From: a virus
DNA length: 42,136 nucleotides
Strand: one strand, 5' to 3'
Virus record (IMG/VR): IMGVR_UViG_3300033149_007257
Span: 1-42,136 of that record
Below the pieces are notes generated by a model. The model was given only the letters and a program-made list of their open reading frames with translations, had not been told where the DNA came from and did not search any database. Made by a program: the position numbers and the translations under genes. Below are positions 1 to 7,401 of this stretch, in pieces. Every line of letters begins with the position of its first letter. Position 1 is the first letter of the stretch.

Positions 1-114
1 GAGAGGTCAGAGATGATCTTCTCCCCAAGCTCAATCACCTCTGGCGAAAGCGTCAGGTCAGCCCTCCGATCCCTCCCCCTCTCCGCCCACACGAGCAGCA
101 CACGCGCAAGGAAA
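1..114. repeat. Terminal direct repeat, left copy (circular closure)
   Basis: These 114 bases are identical to 42023-42136. One reading frame runs unbroken through the junction, which shows that the contig is a closed circle or a terminally redundant phage genome rather than two copies of a biological repeat. The unique length is 42,022 bp. A physical 114-bp terminal repeat cannot be told from an assembly overlap by sequence alone. Confidence 0.95.
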
Positions 115-698
115 CCTCCACCTATGGCCGTAGCGGGGATTATGTCGCGGAGCCACACGACCGTGCTTCCGCCCAGGATGTTCACGCAGACCTTTCGGAG
201 AACCTCGTACTCGTGCGCGCGTGTGAGGTATGCATGATACTCAGGACTTTTGTACAAGGGCGTCAAAACCGTGAGGAGATCATCCATCATCGCGCCCTTG
301 CTTGCGAGGCCAGCGAACTCTTGTGCCGTGACATAGACACTCGCGTCCAGATAGTCAAGACCATCACTTGTTTTCCTTTGACTGAGCTTGGACAGGTAGC
401 CCATAAGGGAGCTCCCTGTAAGACGTCCAGGAAAAAACACGGGAGCGTTGGGACACTTTTCCAAGAACGCGATGCCGATGTCTATGGCGGTGTCCTTTTT
501 TACCTTTCCGCTCGCGCCGATGAGGAAAATATACTCGTTCGGGTAGAGCAGATAATATCCCCTATTCACCCAACACTTCCGTCCAAGCATCCCAAGCACG
601 CAGCTCGTGGCGACCCACTTGTGAAAAAGCTCAGGACTCTCTTGGATTTTCGTGTACTCAAGCCATGCGCGGATGAGGCCGTCTCCGAGTTGTCTCAT
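1..698 (-). CDS. DUF3987-like phage replicative helicase/primase ATPase, N-terminal part (cut by contig end)
   Basis: This is the first 232 residues of a protein whose remainder lies at 41515-42022; joined through the 114-bp redundancy it is 401 aa. ATG 698 is the only possible start because a TAG codon directly precedes it. The layout matches DUF3987-type phage/plasmid ATPases: a hydrophobic strand and P-loop-like GASGKVKKDT (61-70), a Walker B-like strand ending VYVTAQEF (E127), a polar NILGGSTVVWLRDIIP sensor segment (173-188), and GGGFLARVLLVW (193-204) with a candidate arginine finger at R199. The P-loop departs from GxxxxGK[ST], although I recall variant loops in this family. It probably unwinds or primes DNA with the neighbouring polymerase. 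It overlaps the upstream 60-aa gene by 41 nt and has a weak Shine-Dalgarno, suggesting translational coupling. Confidence 0.75.
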   Translation of the reverse strand, partial: MRQLGDGLIRAWLEYTKIQESPELFHKWVATSCVLGMLGRKCWVNRGYYLLYPNEYIFLIGASGKVKKDTAIDIGIAFLEKCPNAPVFFPGRLTGSSLMGYLSKLSQRKTSDGLDYLDASVYVTAQEFAGLASKGAMMDDLLTVLTPLYKSPEYHAYLTRAHEYEVLRKVCVNILGGSTVVWLRDIIPATAIGGGFLARVLLVWAERGRDRRADLTLSPEVIELGEKIISDL

Positions 699-840
699 CT
701 ATCTGATGCTCTTTCCCAAAGTATGGATGTTTTATCAAGTGTCGCATCTCCCGCTTTGACACAGGAATGCACCCGAAAGGTGGGGCTTTCTTGATCCTCT
801 CGACCAGATCGGCAATCTCATCCTCAGTTAGGTCTTTCAT
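658..840 (-). CDS. Hypothetical 60-aa protein between polymerase and helicase
   Basis: A small acidic-then-basic protein. Its ATG (840-838) shares a base with the polymerase stop codon (TGATG), so it is translated by coupling. It begins MKDLTEDEIADLVERIKK, a predicted amphipathic helix, and ends in an Arg-rich tail (TRRRPHPR) that overlaps the start of the helicase gene. No family is recognised. Its position between polymerase and helicase suggests a replisome accessory role, which is inference only. The longer version of this frame, reaching up to 1236, is a shadow of the polymerase. Confidence 0.6.
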   Translation of the reverse strand: MKDLTEDEIADLVERIKKAPPFGCIPVSKREMRHLIKHPYFGKEHQIDETTRRRPHPRMA

Positions 841-3206
841 CACAGCTCCTCCTCTTCTTCCACATCCACCAGCTCTCCCCAGTTTGTTCCTTTTTTGATC
901 TCCACAGGGACTACCATGTCCCCAAGCACCTTGATCTCCATAGCACGCTTTATAAGCGTCCTGACCTCCCCCTCTTGATCGGGGGAGCACTGCACCAAGA
1001 TTGCATCGTGGTTTTGCAGTAGAATCTCTGCGCCCTCTGGGAGCGAAGCATAGAGGGAGATGATCCCGAGGTTTATGAGATCCGCCGTGCCGCTTTGCGG
1101 ACGGTAGTCTATCGCCTTTCGGATCGTGGCCGCACCACGGGTCCCCCGGAGCGGTCCGAAGAACATCCTCTTCCGCCCGAAGGGTGAGTCGATACTCCTC
1201 GTTCGACGAAGCTCCTCCTTGACCTCTGCGTGCCATGCTTTTATGCGAACCCAGTGCGCATAGTATGAGTCAAGGAGGGCCTTCGCTTCATTTGTGTCCT
1301 GTGGGATGTAAACGTCTGGAGGAGTCACCCCCCGAAGGGCCAGCTTTTCCCCCCTGAGGACTGTCTTCTGGCGCATCGTGATGAGAAAGGACCTTGCTCC
1401 AACACCATAGTTCGCTGCGTGGCCAAGATGCTTTGCAGCCTGGCGAAGGGCAGGTGGGACGTTGTCGTAGGACACCCCCGGAAACACGCTGGTTGCGTTG
1501 ACACGGTGGATGTCTTTTCCCTCATTGAAGGCTGCTTGCATGTGTCGTTCTTTCGAGAGCCATGCAACGAAACGTGCCTCGACCTGTCTGAGGTCTGCGT
1601 AGAGGAAGATTTTTCCCTCATCTGCGATGAACTGGCGGCGCTCAGGGACGGGGACGTTCTGGAGGTCCATCCCAGTGTTCCTCCAGGTTTTGGTCGAGCT
1701 CCACCTCCCTGTCACTGTTCCCCCAACGTTCCAGGAGCATCGGATGCGATTGTCGTCGTCAAGAGCACCTTTGTAGTACGTCCCCAGGAGCTTTCGGAGA
1801 TAGCGAATGAGGACAATCAGGCGTGTTTCTGGGATGTCATGCTTTCGCGCGAGCGTTTCGAGGGCGTCCTCGTTCGTGGTCGGACGGCGCGTTTTGCGAT
1901 GGAGGATCGGAGGGATGCCCCTCTTCTCGTATAGGAAGTTGATCATCTGCGTCGGGCTGTTGGTGTTGATCTCCTCGCCCGCGAGCTCATTGAGCGTGCG
2001 TTGCATGACGAGAAGCTTCTCCTCAAGCTTTCGAGTCTCGTTTGCTCTCCAGCCGAGGTCGCACTTGATCCCGCGCTCTTGCATGTGGATCGCTGGGCCA
2101 AGAACGGGGTGGAGGACACGGAAGTATAGCTTGTCTGTCCCGAACGCACGAAGTTGTCTGTCGAGACGCATCGCGACGCGATAGGCTGCAAGACAGTCGA
2201 GGGCGTTGTATAGACAATATTCCACGCTTCCCTGGTGTTTGAGGTCATAGTAGTATGGGATGTCTGTGTAGATGCTCGTGAGCGTCTCCAGCCCCCTCGG
2301 GATTTCGGGGAAGAGGGCCGTGTGGGCGATCATCGTGTCCATCCAAAAGTTCTCGACCACGATCCCGATGCGATTCAGGATAGGAATGTCAAACACGGCG
2401 TTCTGGACGATCTTTCTCGATTTATTTGCACAGAGCGCAGCGATGGCGTCCCAGATTGCAATTTCCTCGGCAAGTTCATACCTGGGGAGCCCAAGGGTCT
2501 TCTCGTTGGCAACGACGAACGAGATGCTCACAGCGTAGTCGGGAGATGGTGCAAAGCCGAAGTGCGTGATTGCGGGGGAGTGGAGTCTTGTCTCTATGTC
2601 AAGTGCAATATACGGAGCATGGATCGCATGTTCAATCTCCTGGATTGCGTCCTCTGGGGTCACGGGGACGACGATGTTGTCCCAATTGAAGGGTGGGGTG
2701 TAGACGGGGGTCTTTGATTCAACTGCAACGCGCTTCATGTCGAGGATGCAAAGGGGAGACCAGTTCCACTTACGTCGGACGGCGGCAGGATGGACAATTG
2801 GGATCGCCTTCCCGAGGTCCGTGGGGATGATGCTCCCACGCCAGTCTGTGATCCCCTGCTTTCCTGCGACCGCACGAAGAGCCTCCTCCCCAAGGAGCAC
2901 GATGACGTTCGATTCAATTGAGCGGAGCGTTTCCTTGACGCGCTCCCGTCCGGCAAGAAGCTCAGCCGTGGGCTGCTTGTCCTTGTAAAAGCAATCCTCG
3001 AACTTCCCCCGTGGCTTTCGCTGGATTACGTTGTCTATGTAACACTGGTCCCTCATGATCCCTGCTGCTTGAAGCCACCTGTCGAGGAGTCTCCCTGACG
3101 TTCCCACGAAGGGTTTTCCTTGTATAAGTTCCTCGGTGCCTGGGGCCTCTCCTATAATTGCAATCGGTGCGTCCTGCGGTCCGGTTCCCGGAACAATTTT
3201 TGTCAT
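840..3206 (-). CDS. Fusion of uracil-DNA glycosylase, 3'-5' exonuclease and family A DNA polymerase
   Basis: A 788-aa replicative polymerase. Residues 1-160 match family 4-type UDG: GEAPG (19-23), GKPFVG (30-35) and the HPAA motif (139-142). The cysteine pair that normally precedes motif 1 and helps bind 4Fe-4S is missing. Residues 197-350 are a proofreading exonuclease with intact DIET (D203, E205), FD273 and YNALD (Y333, D337). Residues 365-788 are the PolA palm and fingers: TGRW (499-502), motif A YADLRQVEAR (D538), motif B R588/K592/Y600, and motif C HDA (733-735) in place of the usual HDE. The position equivalent to E. coli F762 is H596, which is unusual. Start ATG 3206 follows GGAGAGGAGGAG. 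This is the probable main replicase. The UDG part may remove or sense uracil ahead of synthesis (inference). Confidence 0.93.
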   Translation of the reverse strand: MTKIVPGTGPQDAPIAIIGEAPGTEELIQGKPFVGTSGRLLDRWLQAAGIMRDQCYIDNVIQRKPRGKFEDCFYKDKQPTAELLAGRERVKETLRSIESNVIVLLGEEALRAVAGKQGITDWRGSIIPTDLGKAIPIVHPAAVRRKWNWSPLCILDMKRVAVESKTPVYTPPFNWDNIVVPVTPEDAIQEIEHAIHAPYIALDIETRLHSPAITHFGFAPSPDYAVSISFVVANEKTLGLPRYELAEEIAIWDAIAALCANKSRKIVQNAVFDIPILNRIGIVVENFWMDTMIAHTALFPEIPRGLETLTSIYTDIPYYYDLKHQGSVEYCLYNALDCLAAYRVAMRLDRQLRAFGTDKLYFRVLHPVLGPAIHMQERGIKCDLGWRANETRKLEEKLLVMQRTLNELAGEEINTNSPTQMINFLYEKRGIPPILHRKTRRPTTNEDALETLARKHDIPETRLIVLIRYLRKLLGTYYKGALDDDNRIRCSWNVGGTVTGRWSSTKTWRNTGMDLQNVPVPERRQFIADEGKIFLYADLRQVEARFVAWLSKERHMQAAFNEGKDIHRVNATSVFPGVSYDNVPPALRQAAKHLGHAANYGVGARSFLITMRQKTVLRGEKLALRGVTPPDVYIPQDTNEAKALLDSYYAHWVRIKAWHAEVKEELRRTRSIDSPFGRKRMFFGPLRGTRGAATIRKAIDYRPQSGTADLINLGIISLYASLPEGAEILLQNHDAILVQCSPDQEGEVRTLIKRAMEIKVLGDMVVPVEIKKGTNWGELVDVEEEEEL

Positions 3207-3426
3207 GACTGTGACTCCTCCTCTCCATGAGAACGCTGAGCTCCCGCGCCGCGAACGTCGGGATTTCGCGGAAGCCTTTACAAATGGGACACGGCAGAAG
3301 CAATCTGCGACTCACGACTCCCGTCCCGTTGCACGCGGGACACGGGACGTCGCCCAGGTGGACACTGTAAAACGTTGGAAGGTCCAGCATCAGGAGCGAC
3401 CGGAGGTACTTCATCCTGTGTGACAT
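2962..3426 (-). CDS. Small CxxC zinc-finger protein overlapping the polymerase start
   Basis: ATG 3426 follows GTGGAGGCATGT (GGAGG, 5-nt spacing), just after the methyltransferase stop. The N-terminal 60 residues look genuine. Two knuckles, CPACNGTG (C29/C32) and CPICKG (C46/C49), resemble half of a DnaJ-type CxxCxGxG zinc finger. No stop occurs in this frame until 2962, so the product would be 154 aa and overlap the polymerase by 245 nt. After about residue 68 the sequence is Arg/Ser-rich and looks like a polymerase shadow. Either the long overlap is real or a sequence error hides an earlier stop. Only the zinc-knuckle part is well supported. Confidence 0.55.
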   Translation of the reverse strand: MSHRMKYLRSLLMLDLPTFYSVHLGDVPCPACNGTGVVSRRLLLPCPICKGFREIPTFAARELSVLMERRSHSHDKNCSGNRTAGRTDCNYRRGPRHRGTYTRKTLRGNVRETPRQVASSSRDHEGPVLHRQRNPAKATGEVRGLLLQGQAAHG

Positions 3427-3457
3427 ACATGCCTCCACGATGCTGGCGTCCAGAAAG

Positions 3458-4777
3458 TCAAGCACCTTCTGTTTCCGCCCCTTCCTCCTCCGCCGCGTGA
3501 ATCCAAACGAGGGCGTCGGTGTAGTAGTCCTCTCGGATCTCACACGCCACAATCTCCCGTCCACAAGCATGTGCGGCAATCACGCTCGTCCCGCTTCCCA
3601 TCATGGGATCAAGGATGACCTCCTGTGGAAGCGTATAGACCTCTATAATCTCCCGAATGAGCTCTACTGGCTTCGTGGTCGGGTGCCGTCGACCCGCTCC
3701 ACTTGCACGCTCGTGGCGGAACATTGTCCCATGAAAGCTCGTGAGCGCACGTTCGCCCTTCATGAGATCCATAAAGACCTCGTGCTCCGGTGAAAGCCAC
3801 TTATTGTGCGGACGACCTGGGATCTTCTTGTCCCAAATCCCGGGGACGTTTGCGGGGGTGAAGCCGATGTGACGAGCAATGTCGAGCAAGAAGCTATAAT
3901 GTTGCTCACCACAAAACATCACCATATGACGGTCTCTACGCAGGAGACGATAGCACTCCACAAGGAGCCTCTCGATCTGTTCAAGCGCACTCGCTTCTTC
4001 GTCTGTAAACACGTCCGACGTTCTGTCCCCCACGACGGGCTTGTGGTAGTCCCCGTGCGTAAACATCTCGCTCTGGTCAATCCCAATTCCCCATGGAGGG
4101 TCCGCAACGACGAAGTCAAAGCTCTCGTCCGCCAGTTGCTTGGCAAGGACGAAAAAGTCCTTATTGTAGACCCCGTCGAGCTCCCCACGTTCCTTTTTTA
4201 GTTGGTCCGCAAGAAGAATACTGGCCGCCCTTCGGCGGAGTCGTGAGAGCTTTCGGAACGCACGGTTCTTGTTCTTCTCCTTCGCGAGGAGAGGAAGATG
4301 AAGGAGAGCTTCCGCAAGCTGGATGTCCTGCGAGAGCGGACCGACGCTTTGTCCAAGACTCTCCGCAGTGTCACGCAGTCCCCAGCCTTCCTTCTTCTTC
4401 CCGAGGTCTGTTCGTGCGCCCTGTTTTGACTTCCCGTGGAGTGCTTGCTTGAGGAGGTGGAGCTCCCTTTTTGCTTTCACCTCTTCTGTCCACTCCAGGT
4501 CCTTTCGGTGAAGGTTTTCCTCAAGCTCAATCTCAAGACGCTGGAACTCGTCGAGGTCCGAGCGCTTTGTGGCCTCAATCGTTTCCCATCCGAGCTCTTT
4601 CGCCGCGCGGAGACGTCGCTCACCAGCGACAAGAGCCGCTTTTCCGTCGGCTGTTATCTCCACGACGATCGGCTCAATGAGCCCGACGCGCTGCATGCTT
4701 TCACGAAGACCTTGTAGATCTCCAAAATCCTGGCGAAAGCGGTCTCCGATGGTGATGTCACTGATCTTCAGTTGCAT
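3458..4777 (-). CDS. ParB-like domain fused to DNA adenine/cytosine-N4 methyltransferase
   Basis: A 439-aa protein. Residues 1-110 form a ParB/sulfiredoxin-like fold with the GERRLRAAKELGW box (52-64) and ENLHRKDLEW (88-97). An alpha-helical HTH-like segment follows (about 134-158). Residues 205-439 form an amino-methyltransferase with catalytic DPPW (226-229, motif IV) placed before the S-adenosylmethionine motif DPMMGSGTS (390-398, motif I), which is the beta-class order. DPPW favours N6-adenine. No restriction endonuclease lies nearby, so it is an orphan enzyme, probably for protecting or marking phage DNA. Such ParB-methyltransferase fusions are known in phages. ATG 4777 follows AGGAGAGGGAAC. 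The gene is preceded by a structured spacer (4818-4873). Confidence 0.9.
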   Translation of the reverse strand: MQLKISDITIGDRFRQDFGDLQGLRESMQRVGLIEPIVVEITADGKAALVAGERRLRAAKELGWETIEATKRSDLDEFQRLEIELEENLHRKDLEWTEEVKAKRELHLLKQALHGKSKQGARTDLGKKKEGWGLRDTAESLGQSVGPLSQDIQLAEALLHLPLLAKEKNKNRAFRKLSRLRRRAASILLADQLKKERGELDGVYNKDFFVLAKQLADESFDFVVADPPWGIGIDQSEMFTHGDYHKPVVGDRTSDVFTDEEASALEQIERLLVECYRLLRRDRHMVMFCGEQHYSFLLDIARHIGFTPANVPGIWDKKIPGRPHNKWLSPEHEVFMDLMKGERALTSFHGTMFRHERASGAGRRHPTTKPVELIREIIEVYTLPQEVILDPMMGSGTSVIAAHACGREIVACEIREDYYTDALVWIHAAEEEGAETEGA

Positions 4778-4817
4778 GTTCCCTCTCCTGACATCGTTCT
4801 AAACACAAACAAAGTGG

Positions 4818-4873
4818 CAAGTGGTGAGAGCTCCCCCGCCGGAGGACAAAACGGGGTGCATCTCAACCACTTG
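4818..4873 (-). promoter_or_regulatory. Intra-operon stem-loop upstream of the methyltransferase gene
   Basis: In the minus-strand RNA, CAAGTGGTTGAGA (4873-4861) pairs with TCTCACCACTTG (4829-4818), with one bulged base. A second helix, CCCCG/CGGGG, lies inside and a loop contains GTCCTCC. That CCTCC could mimic anti-Shine-Dalgarno sequence and pair with the AGGAG of the next gene. There is no T-run, so a plain terminator is unlikely. The 117-bp gap between the lipoprotein and methyltransferase genes is otherwise empty. Confidence 0.5.
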
Positions 4874-4894
4874 CCTTTGGACATGGCCCCTTTC

Positions 4895-5050
4895 CTATTT
4901 CTCTATGCTCTGGATCTCTCCCTTTTCGAGCTCAACCTCCCCCGTGCCATAGGGCGTGCTCGCCTTGCCCTTTAGTCCTACGACTGAGCAGCCGACGAGA
5001 GCCAGCGCCATTGTCACCAGCACCACCACAACCAGCTTATGCACTCTCAT
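4895..5050 (-). CDS. Small phage lipoprotein
   Basis: A 51-aa protein with a textbook lipoprotein signal: a basic start (MRVHK), hydrophobic LVVVVLVTMALALVGC and lipobox cysteine C21 followed by Ser. Signal peptidase II cleavage would leave a 31-residue lipid-anchored tail. The start at 5050 is chosen because AAAGGAGAGAAGG sits directly upstream; the longer frame to 5077 has no site. It overlaps the upstream gene by 14 nt. Candidate roles are superinfection exclusion or an Rz1-like spanin subunit. The tail is not proline-rich and the gene is in the early operon, so exclusion or envelope modification fits better (inference). Confidence 0.8.
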   Translation of the reverse strand: MRVHKLVVVVLVTMALALVGCSVVGLKGKASTPYGTGEVELEKGEIQSIEK

Positions 5051-5423
5051 CCTTCTCTCCTTTACACTCCCATCCAACGATGACCTCCGTCTCCTCCGTG
5101 ACCTCCTTGAACTCGGTGGGGATGCGCTTTGTCACCATCCGACGTTCAGTGATTGCTCTGCACATCGGCGGGGCCTCGTGGACAGCGTAGAGATTGACCT
5201 TAATGCCGTTCCACTCGGTCTCGTACTCCCACCAGTTCAGGCCCTTGTTCCAGGTCCTCTTCCAGATGAGCCCAGGGAAAAAGCTTTTGATCAGAGCCAC
5301 TTCCTCCTGTGTGTGTGGCTGGAACGAAACCCTCCCAAGAATGTCTGTGTCAAAGTAAACATCGTCTGGCATCTGCAACAAAACCGGCAATGCTTTTTTT
5401 AGCGTCTCTCCCGTGCGAGCCAT
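5037..5423 (-). CDS. Hypothetical 128-aa protein
   Basis: An aromatic-rich soluble protein (FFPGLIWKRTWNKGLNWWEYE near the middle, written here only in part: LNWWEYETEW). No family was recognised. ATG 5423 follows CGGAGGGCTGCACG, a good ribosome site. It lies downstream of a hairpin (5452-5473) and overlaps the lipoprotein start by 14 nt, so the two are probably co-translated. It has no signal peptide or membrane segment. Confidence 0.75.
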   Translation of the reverse strand: MARTGETLKKALPVLLQMPDDVYFDTDILGRVSFQPHTQEEVALIKSFFPGLIWKRTWNKGLNWWEYETEWNGIKVNLYAVHEAPPMCRAITERRMVTKRIPTEFKEVTEETEVIVGWECKGEKDESA

Positions 5424-5451
5424 CGTGCAGCCCTCCGTAAAAGTTCAAAGT

Positions 5452-5473
5452 GCGCTGAGTGACTGCTCAGCGC
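5452..5473 (-). terminator. Stem-loop after the phosphoesterase gene (weak terminator or processing site)
   Basis: Perfect 8-bp arms GCGCTGAG and CTCAGCGC enclose a 6-nt loop. In the minus-strand RNA they are followed by ACTTTGAACTTTT. The T-tract is broken, so this would be a weak or partial intrinsic terminator between 5486 and the gene starting at 5423. Confidence 0.5.
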
Positions 5474-5485
5474 TTCCCCGTTTCC

Positions 5486-6277
5486 TCAGAGCGCTTTCTT
5501 GTTCATTCTCTCTCCTCCAATAAAAAGAACATCTTGCCGTCCATTTGTCCACGTGCCTGCGTTTGCGACGCGGATCACCCGCCCGTAGATGCGTGCGACC
5601 GTCCACAGCATCCGCTTGTGCGTGTGCCCAAAGATAGCCCTCGTGCAGCCCATCGCGTATGCATCTCGTGCAACGAGCGGCACGTAGCGCTCGTTCCCAC
5701 CATGCCGTCCCGTGCGCGTGAGCCAGCACCAGGCGGCTGATGCCCAGCGGTCCACGTCACGGTGCACATAGCGCTCAAGGTAGCCCACAACGCGGGTAAA
5801 AATCCTGGCCAACCTGGGCGCGTTTGCGACTACGGGGTCGTGGATGTGCCCGTGTTCAATGAGCGTCCGCTCGCCCCCGAGCTCACCGCTCCAATAGGGC
5901 ACCCCCCGGAGACCGTATAGCTTCGTGCCGATCATTGCCTTGTCGTGGTTGCCGATGACGTAAATGTCTGCACGTTCCATGAGCGTCCTCAGCGCCGCCC
6001 CGTGCGCCCGCTTGATCGCCCACAGGGGCGCTTGCCAGAGCTCCAGGAGGTCGCCTGCGATGATGAGTGTGGTGTCGCTCGACAGAGCCTCAACAAACTG
6101 GATCAGCTCCACGTCTGCCCGCCCGTTCGACGGGCCGAAGTCATCTGCCTTGCTGCCGTCGCCGAGGTGCAGATCGCTGAGGACGACTGAGCGACATGCA
6201 CTGTCTACAGGTGACCGGCCCCTCCGTGGGAAAGCATTGCCCAGCCCACCCGCAGAGCGATTCTCCCCAGTACCCAT
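5486..6277 (-). CDS. Calcineurin-like metallophosphoesterase (LpxH-like)
   Basis: A 263-aa enzyme with all signature motifs of binuclear metallophosphoesterases: SDLHLGDG (D35, H37), AGDLLELW (D76), GNHDK (N110, H111), EHGHIHD (141-147) and GHTHKR (H218, H220). GDLLELW and the overall order resemble UDP-2,3-diacylglucosamine pyrophosphatase. Many phages carry such enzymes as phosphatases or nucleases of unknown substrate. ATG 6277 follows AAAGGAG; the longer frame to 6328 begins with TTG without a site. It could act on nucleotides, cyclic nucleotides or lipid A precursors, which the sequence does not settle. Confidence 0.88.
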   Translation of the reverse strand: MGTGENRSAGGLGNAFPRRGRSPVDSACRSVVLSDLHLGDGSKADDFGPSNGRADVELIQFVEALSSDTTLIIAGDLLELWQAPLWAIKRAHGAALRTLMERADIYVIGNHDKAMIGTKLYGLRGVPYWSGELGGERTLIEHGHIHDPVVANAPRLARIFTRVVGYLERYVHRDVDRWASAAWCWLTRTGRHGGNERYVPLVARDAYAMGCTRAIFGHTHKRMLWTVARIYGRVIRVANAGTWTNGRQDVLFIGGERMNKKAL

Positions 6278-6337
6278 ATTCAGTCTTCTCCTTTCGGGTA
6301 AGGATGTGAGTTCTTCTTGCCTGTCCAATTCTGCCTT

Positions 6338-6862
6338 TCACTTCCTCATCTCGACATAATCGGGCAGGAGAGGGATGTAGTTCTCAACCGCGAGGGGATC
6401 CACTGTTACAGCATACCTTGCAGCTTTGTGTCTCCAAGCCCTGGGGCTGATTCGCCAGTTAACAACGCCAGGGACGACCGCGTAGCCGTATCGCCCCGTC
6501 CATCGGGGATCGCTGGCTATTTCGTGCAGCAGGAATCTTTTCCCGTAAGAGAGCCTTCCGTTTACTGGGATCACACGCCGTGCTTCACAACCCTCTGCGC
6601 ACGAGATTTCCGGCTCTCGCCCCTGCGAGGTCGCTTCCGGCTCCTCGTAAAGATCGGCCACGTCAAAGTGTCCAGGCTTCTCTTTCTTAAGCTTTGCCCG
6701 TTCCTCCTCGCGGGCGCGACGGTCAGCGTCGTTGAGGAGCCTACATACCTGCTCTGCCTTTGATCTGCTGAAGTTGTAGATTGTGAGAACAACCTTGTTG
6801 CCTCGGCTGATATCCCACACATCAAGGAAGGGCTCGTCCAGGGTGTATGGTCCCTTGTTCAT
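6338..6862 (-). CDS. Hypothetical 174-aa protein
   Basis: A soluble, charged protein. It has a KAEQVCRLLNDADRRAREEERAK-type helical stretch (coiled-coil-like, only part quoted) near residues 34-58, two cysteines (SCAEGCEARR) about residue 87, and a Trp/Arg-rich C-terminal half. No family is recognised. ATG 6862 overlaps the upstream stop as ATGA, indicating tight coupling. Confidence 0.75.
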   Translation of the reverse strand: MNKGPYTLDEPFLDVWDISRGNKVVLTIYNFSRSKAEQVCRLLNDADRRAREEERAKLKKEKPGHFDVADLYEEPEATSQGREPEISCAEGCEARRVIPVNGRLSYGKRFLLHEIASDPRWTGRYGYAVVPGVVNWRISPRAWRHKAARYAVTVDPLAVENYIPLLPDYVEMRK

Positions 6863-7065
6863 TTCCCCGCCTCCGTTCGCGCGATGACGATCAGCTCGAC
6901 ATCGTTGAGCTCATCGCCTGGTGCGTTCGCATCTCGTACGATCGGCGTCACTGACAGAACCTCAACGACGTCCTCCTCGTTGAGCTTCCGCTGGAGCTCT
7001 CGCTCCGGCGACTCCCAGGTTCCGTCACCCCGATGCGTCCATTGCACCTTGATCACTTTTAGCAT
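6859..7065 (-). CDS. Hypothetical 68-aa protein
   Basis: A small acidic protein with predicted beta strands (MLKVIKVQWTHRGDG; DVELIVIARTE). It has no known domain. ATG 7065 is preceded by CGGAGGAGGCGCACG on the minus strand, a strong ribosome site. Its stop overlaps the next start by four bases. Confidence 0.75.
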   Translation of the reverse strand: MLKVIKVQWTHRGDGTWESPERELQRKLNEEDVVEVLSVTPIVRDANAPGDELNDVELIVIARTEAGK

Positions 7066-7091
7066 CGTGCGCCTCCTCCGTTTTCGCCGTT

Positions 7092-7292
7092 TTACTTGTC
7101 CAGCAAAACTGCTGTGAACTGCCCAATAGCCTCAGAGATTGCCAAACCTCGTGTTAGCACCTCACCCTGATATGCTCGCAGACAATGGAGAGCCCATTTC
7201 TCCGCGGCCACATCAAGCGGCTCCCGAAATCCGTCCGGCTCCTTTTCGGATGCAATCGCTTCCTTCTTGACCGCTTTTGCCAGTTCGTCCAT
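7092..7292 (-). CDS. Hypothetical 66-aa helical protein
   Basis: A 66-aa, mostly helical protein beginning MDELAKAVKKEAI. ATG 7292 is chosen over GTG 7298 because GAGGAGGTGTGAGA ends seven bases upstream. No family is recognised. It is directly downstream of the structured spacer at 7314-7388, which may control its expression. Confidence 0.7.
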   Translation of the reverse strand: MDELAKAVKKEAIASEKEPDGFREPLDVAAEKWALHCLRAYQGEVLTRGLAISEAIGQFTAVLLDK

Positions 7293-7294
7293 TC

Positions 7295-7399
7295 TCACAC
7301 CTCCTCTAAAAGTCGCCCCGCTGGCCGGTGGGTAAGGCCGACGACTGCCATCGAACAGCCCAGGGGATCTGCAACCTGCAGCGGGGCGTTGTGGAGCAT
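7295..7399 (-). CDS. Possible 34-aa micro-ORF inside a structured spacer
   Basis: ATG 7399 lies three bases after the upstream stop, with GAGGGACTTTGAGG before it. The frame reads MLHNAPLQVADPLGC and ends EEV at TGA 7295, three bases before the next ATG. The spacing suits translation, but the same DNA forms a strong 10-bp inverted repeat, so the segment may be RNA rather than protein. Confidence 0.35.
   Translation of the reverse strand: MLHNAPLQVADPLGCSMAVVGLTHRPAGRLLEEV
7314..7388 (-). ncRNA. Candidate multibranched RNA element in the operon
   Basis: CGCCCCGCTG (7388-7379 in RNA order) pairs perfectly with CAGCGGGGCG (7323-7314). Between them smaller helices can form: CAGG/CCTG around 7365-7378, and GGCC/GGCC around 7323-7338. 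The 3' arm is followed by ACTTTTAGAGGAGG, so the closing helix ends next to the ribosome site of gene 7092-7292. It could be a translational switch, an attenuator or a coincidence of coding (see the 34-aa micro-ORF). Confidence 0.4.
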
Positions 7400-7401
7400 C
7401 C

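Noticed and set aside
213-794. Plus-strand 193-aa open frame
   Set aside because: Shadow of the helicase gene, which is continuous through the circular junction on the minus strand.
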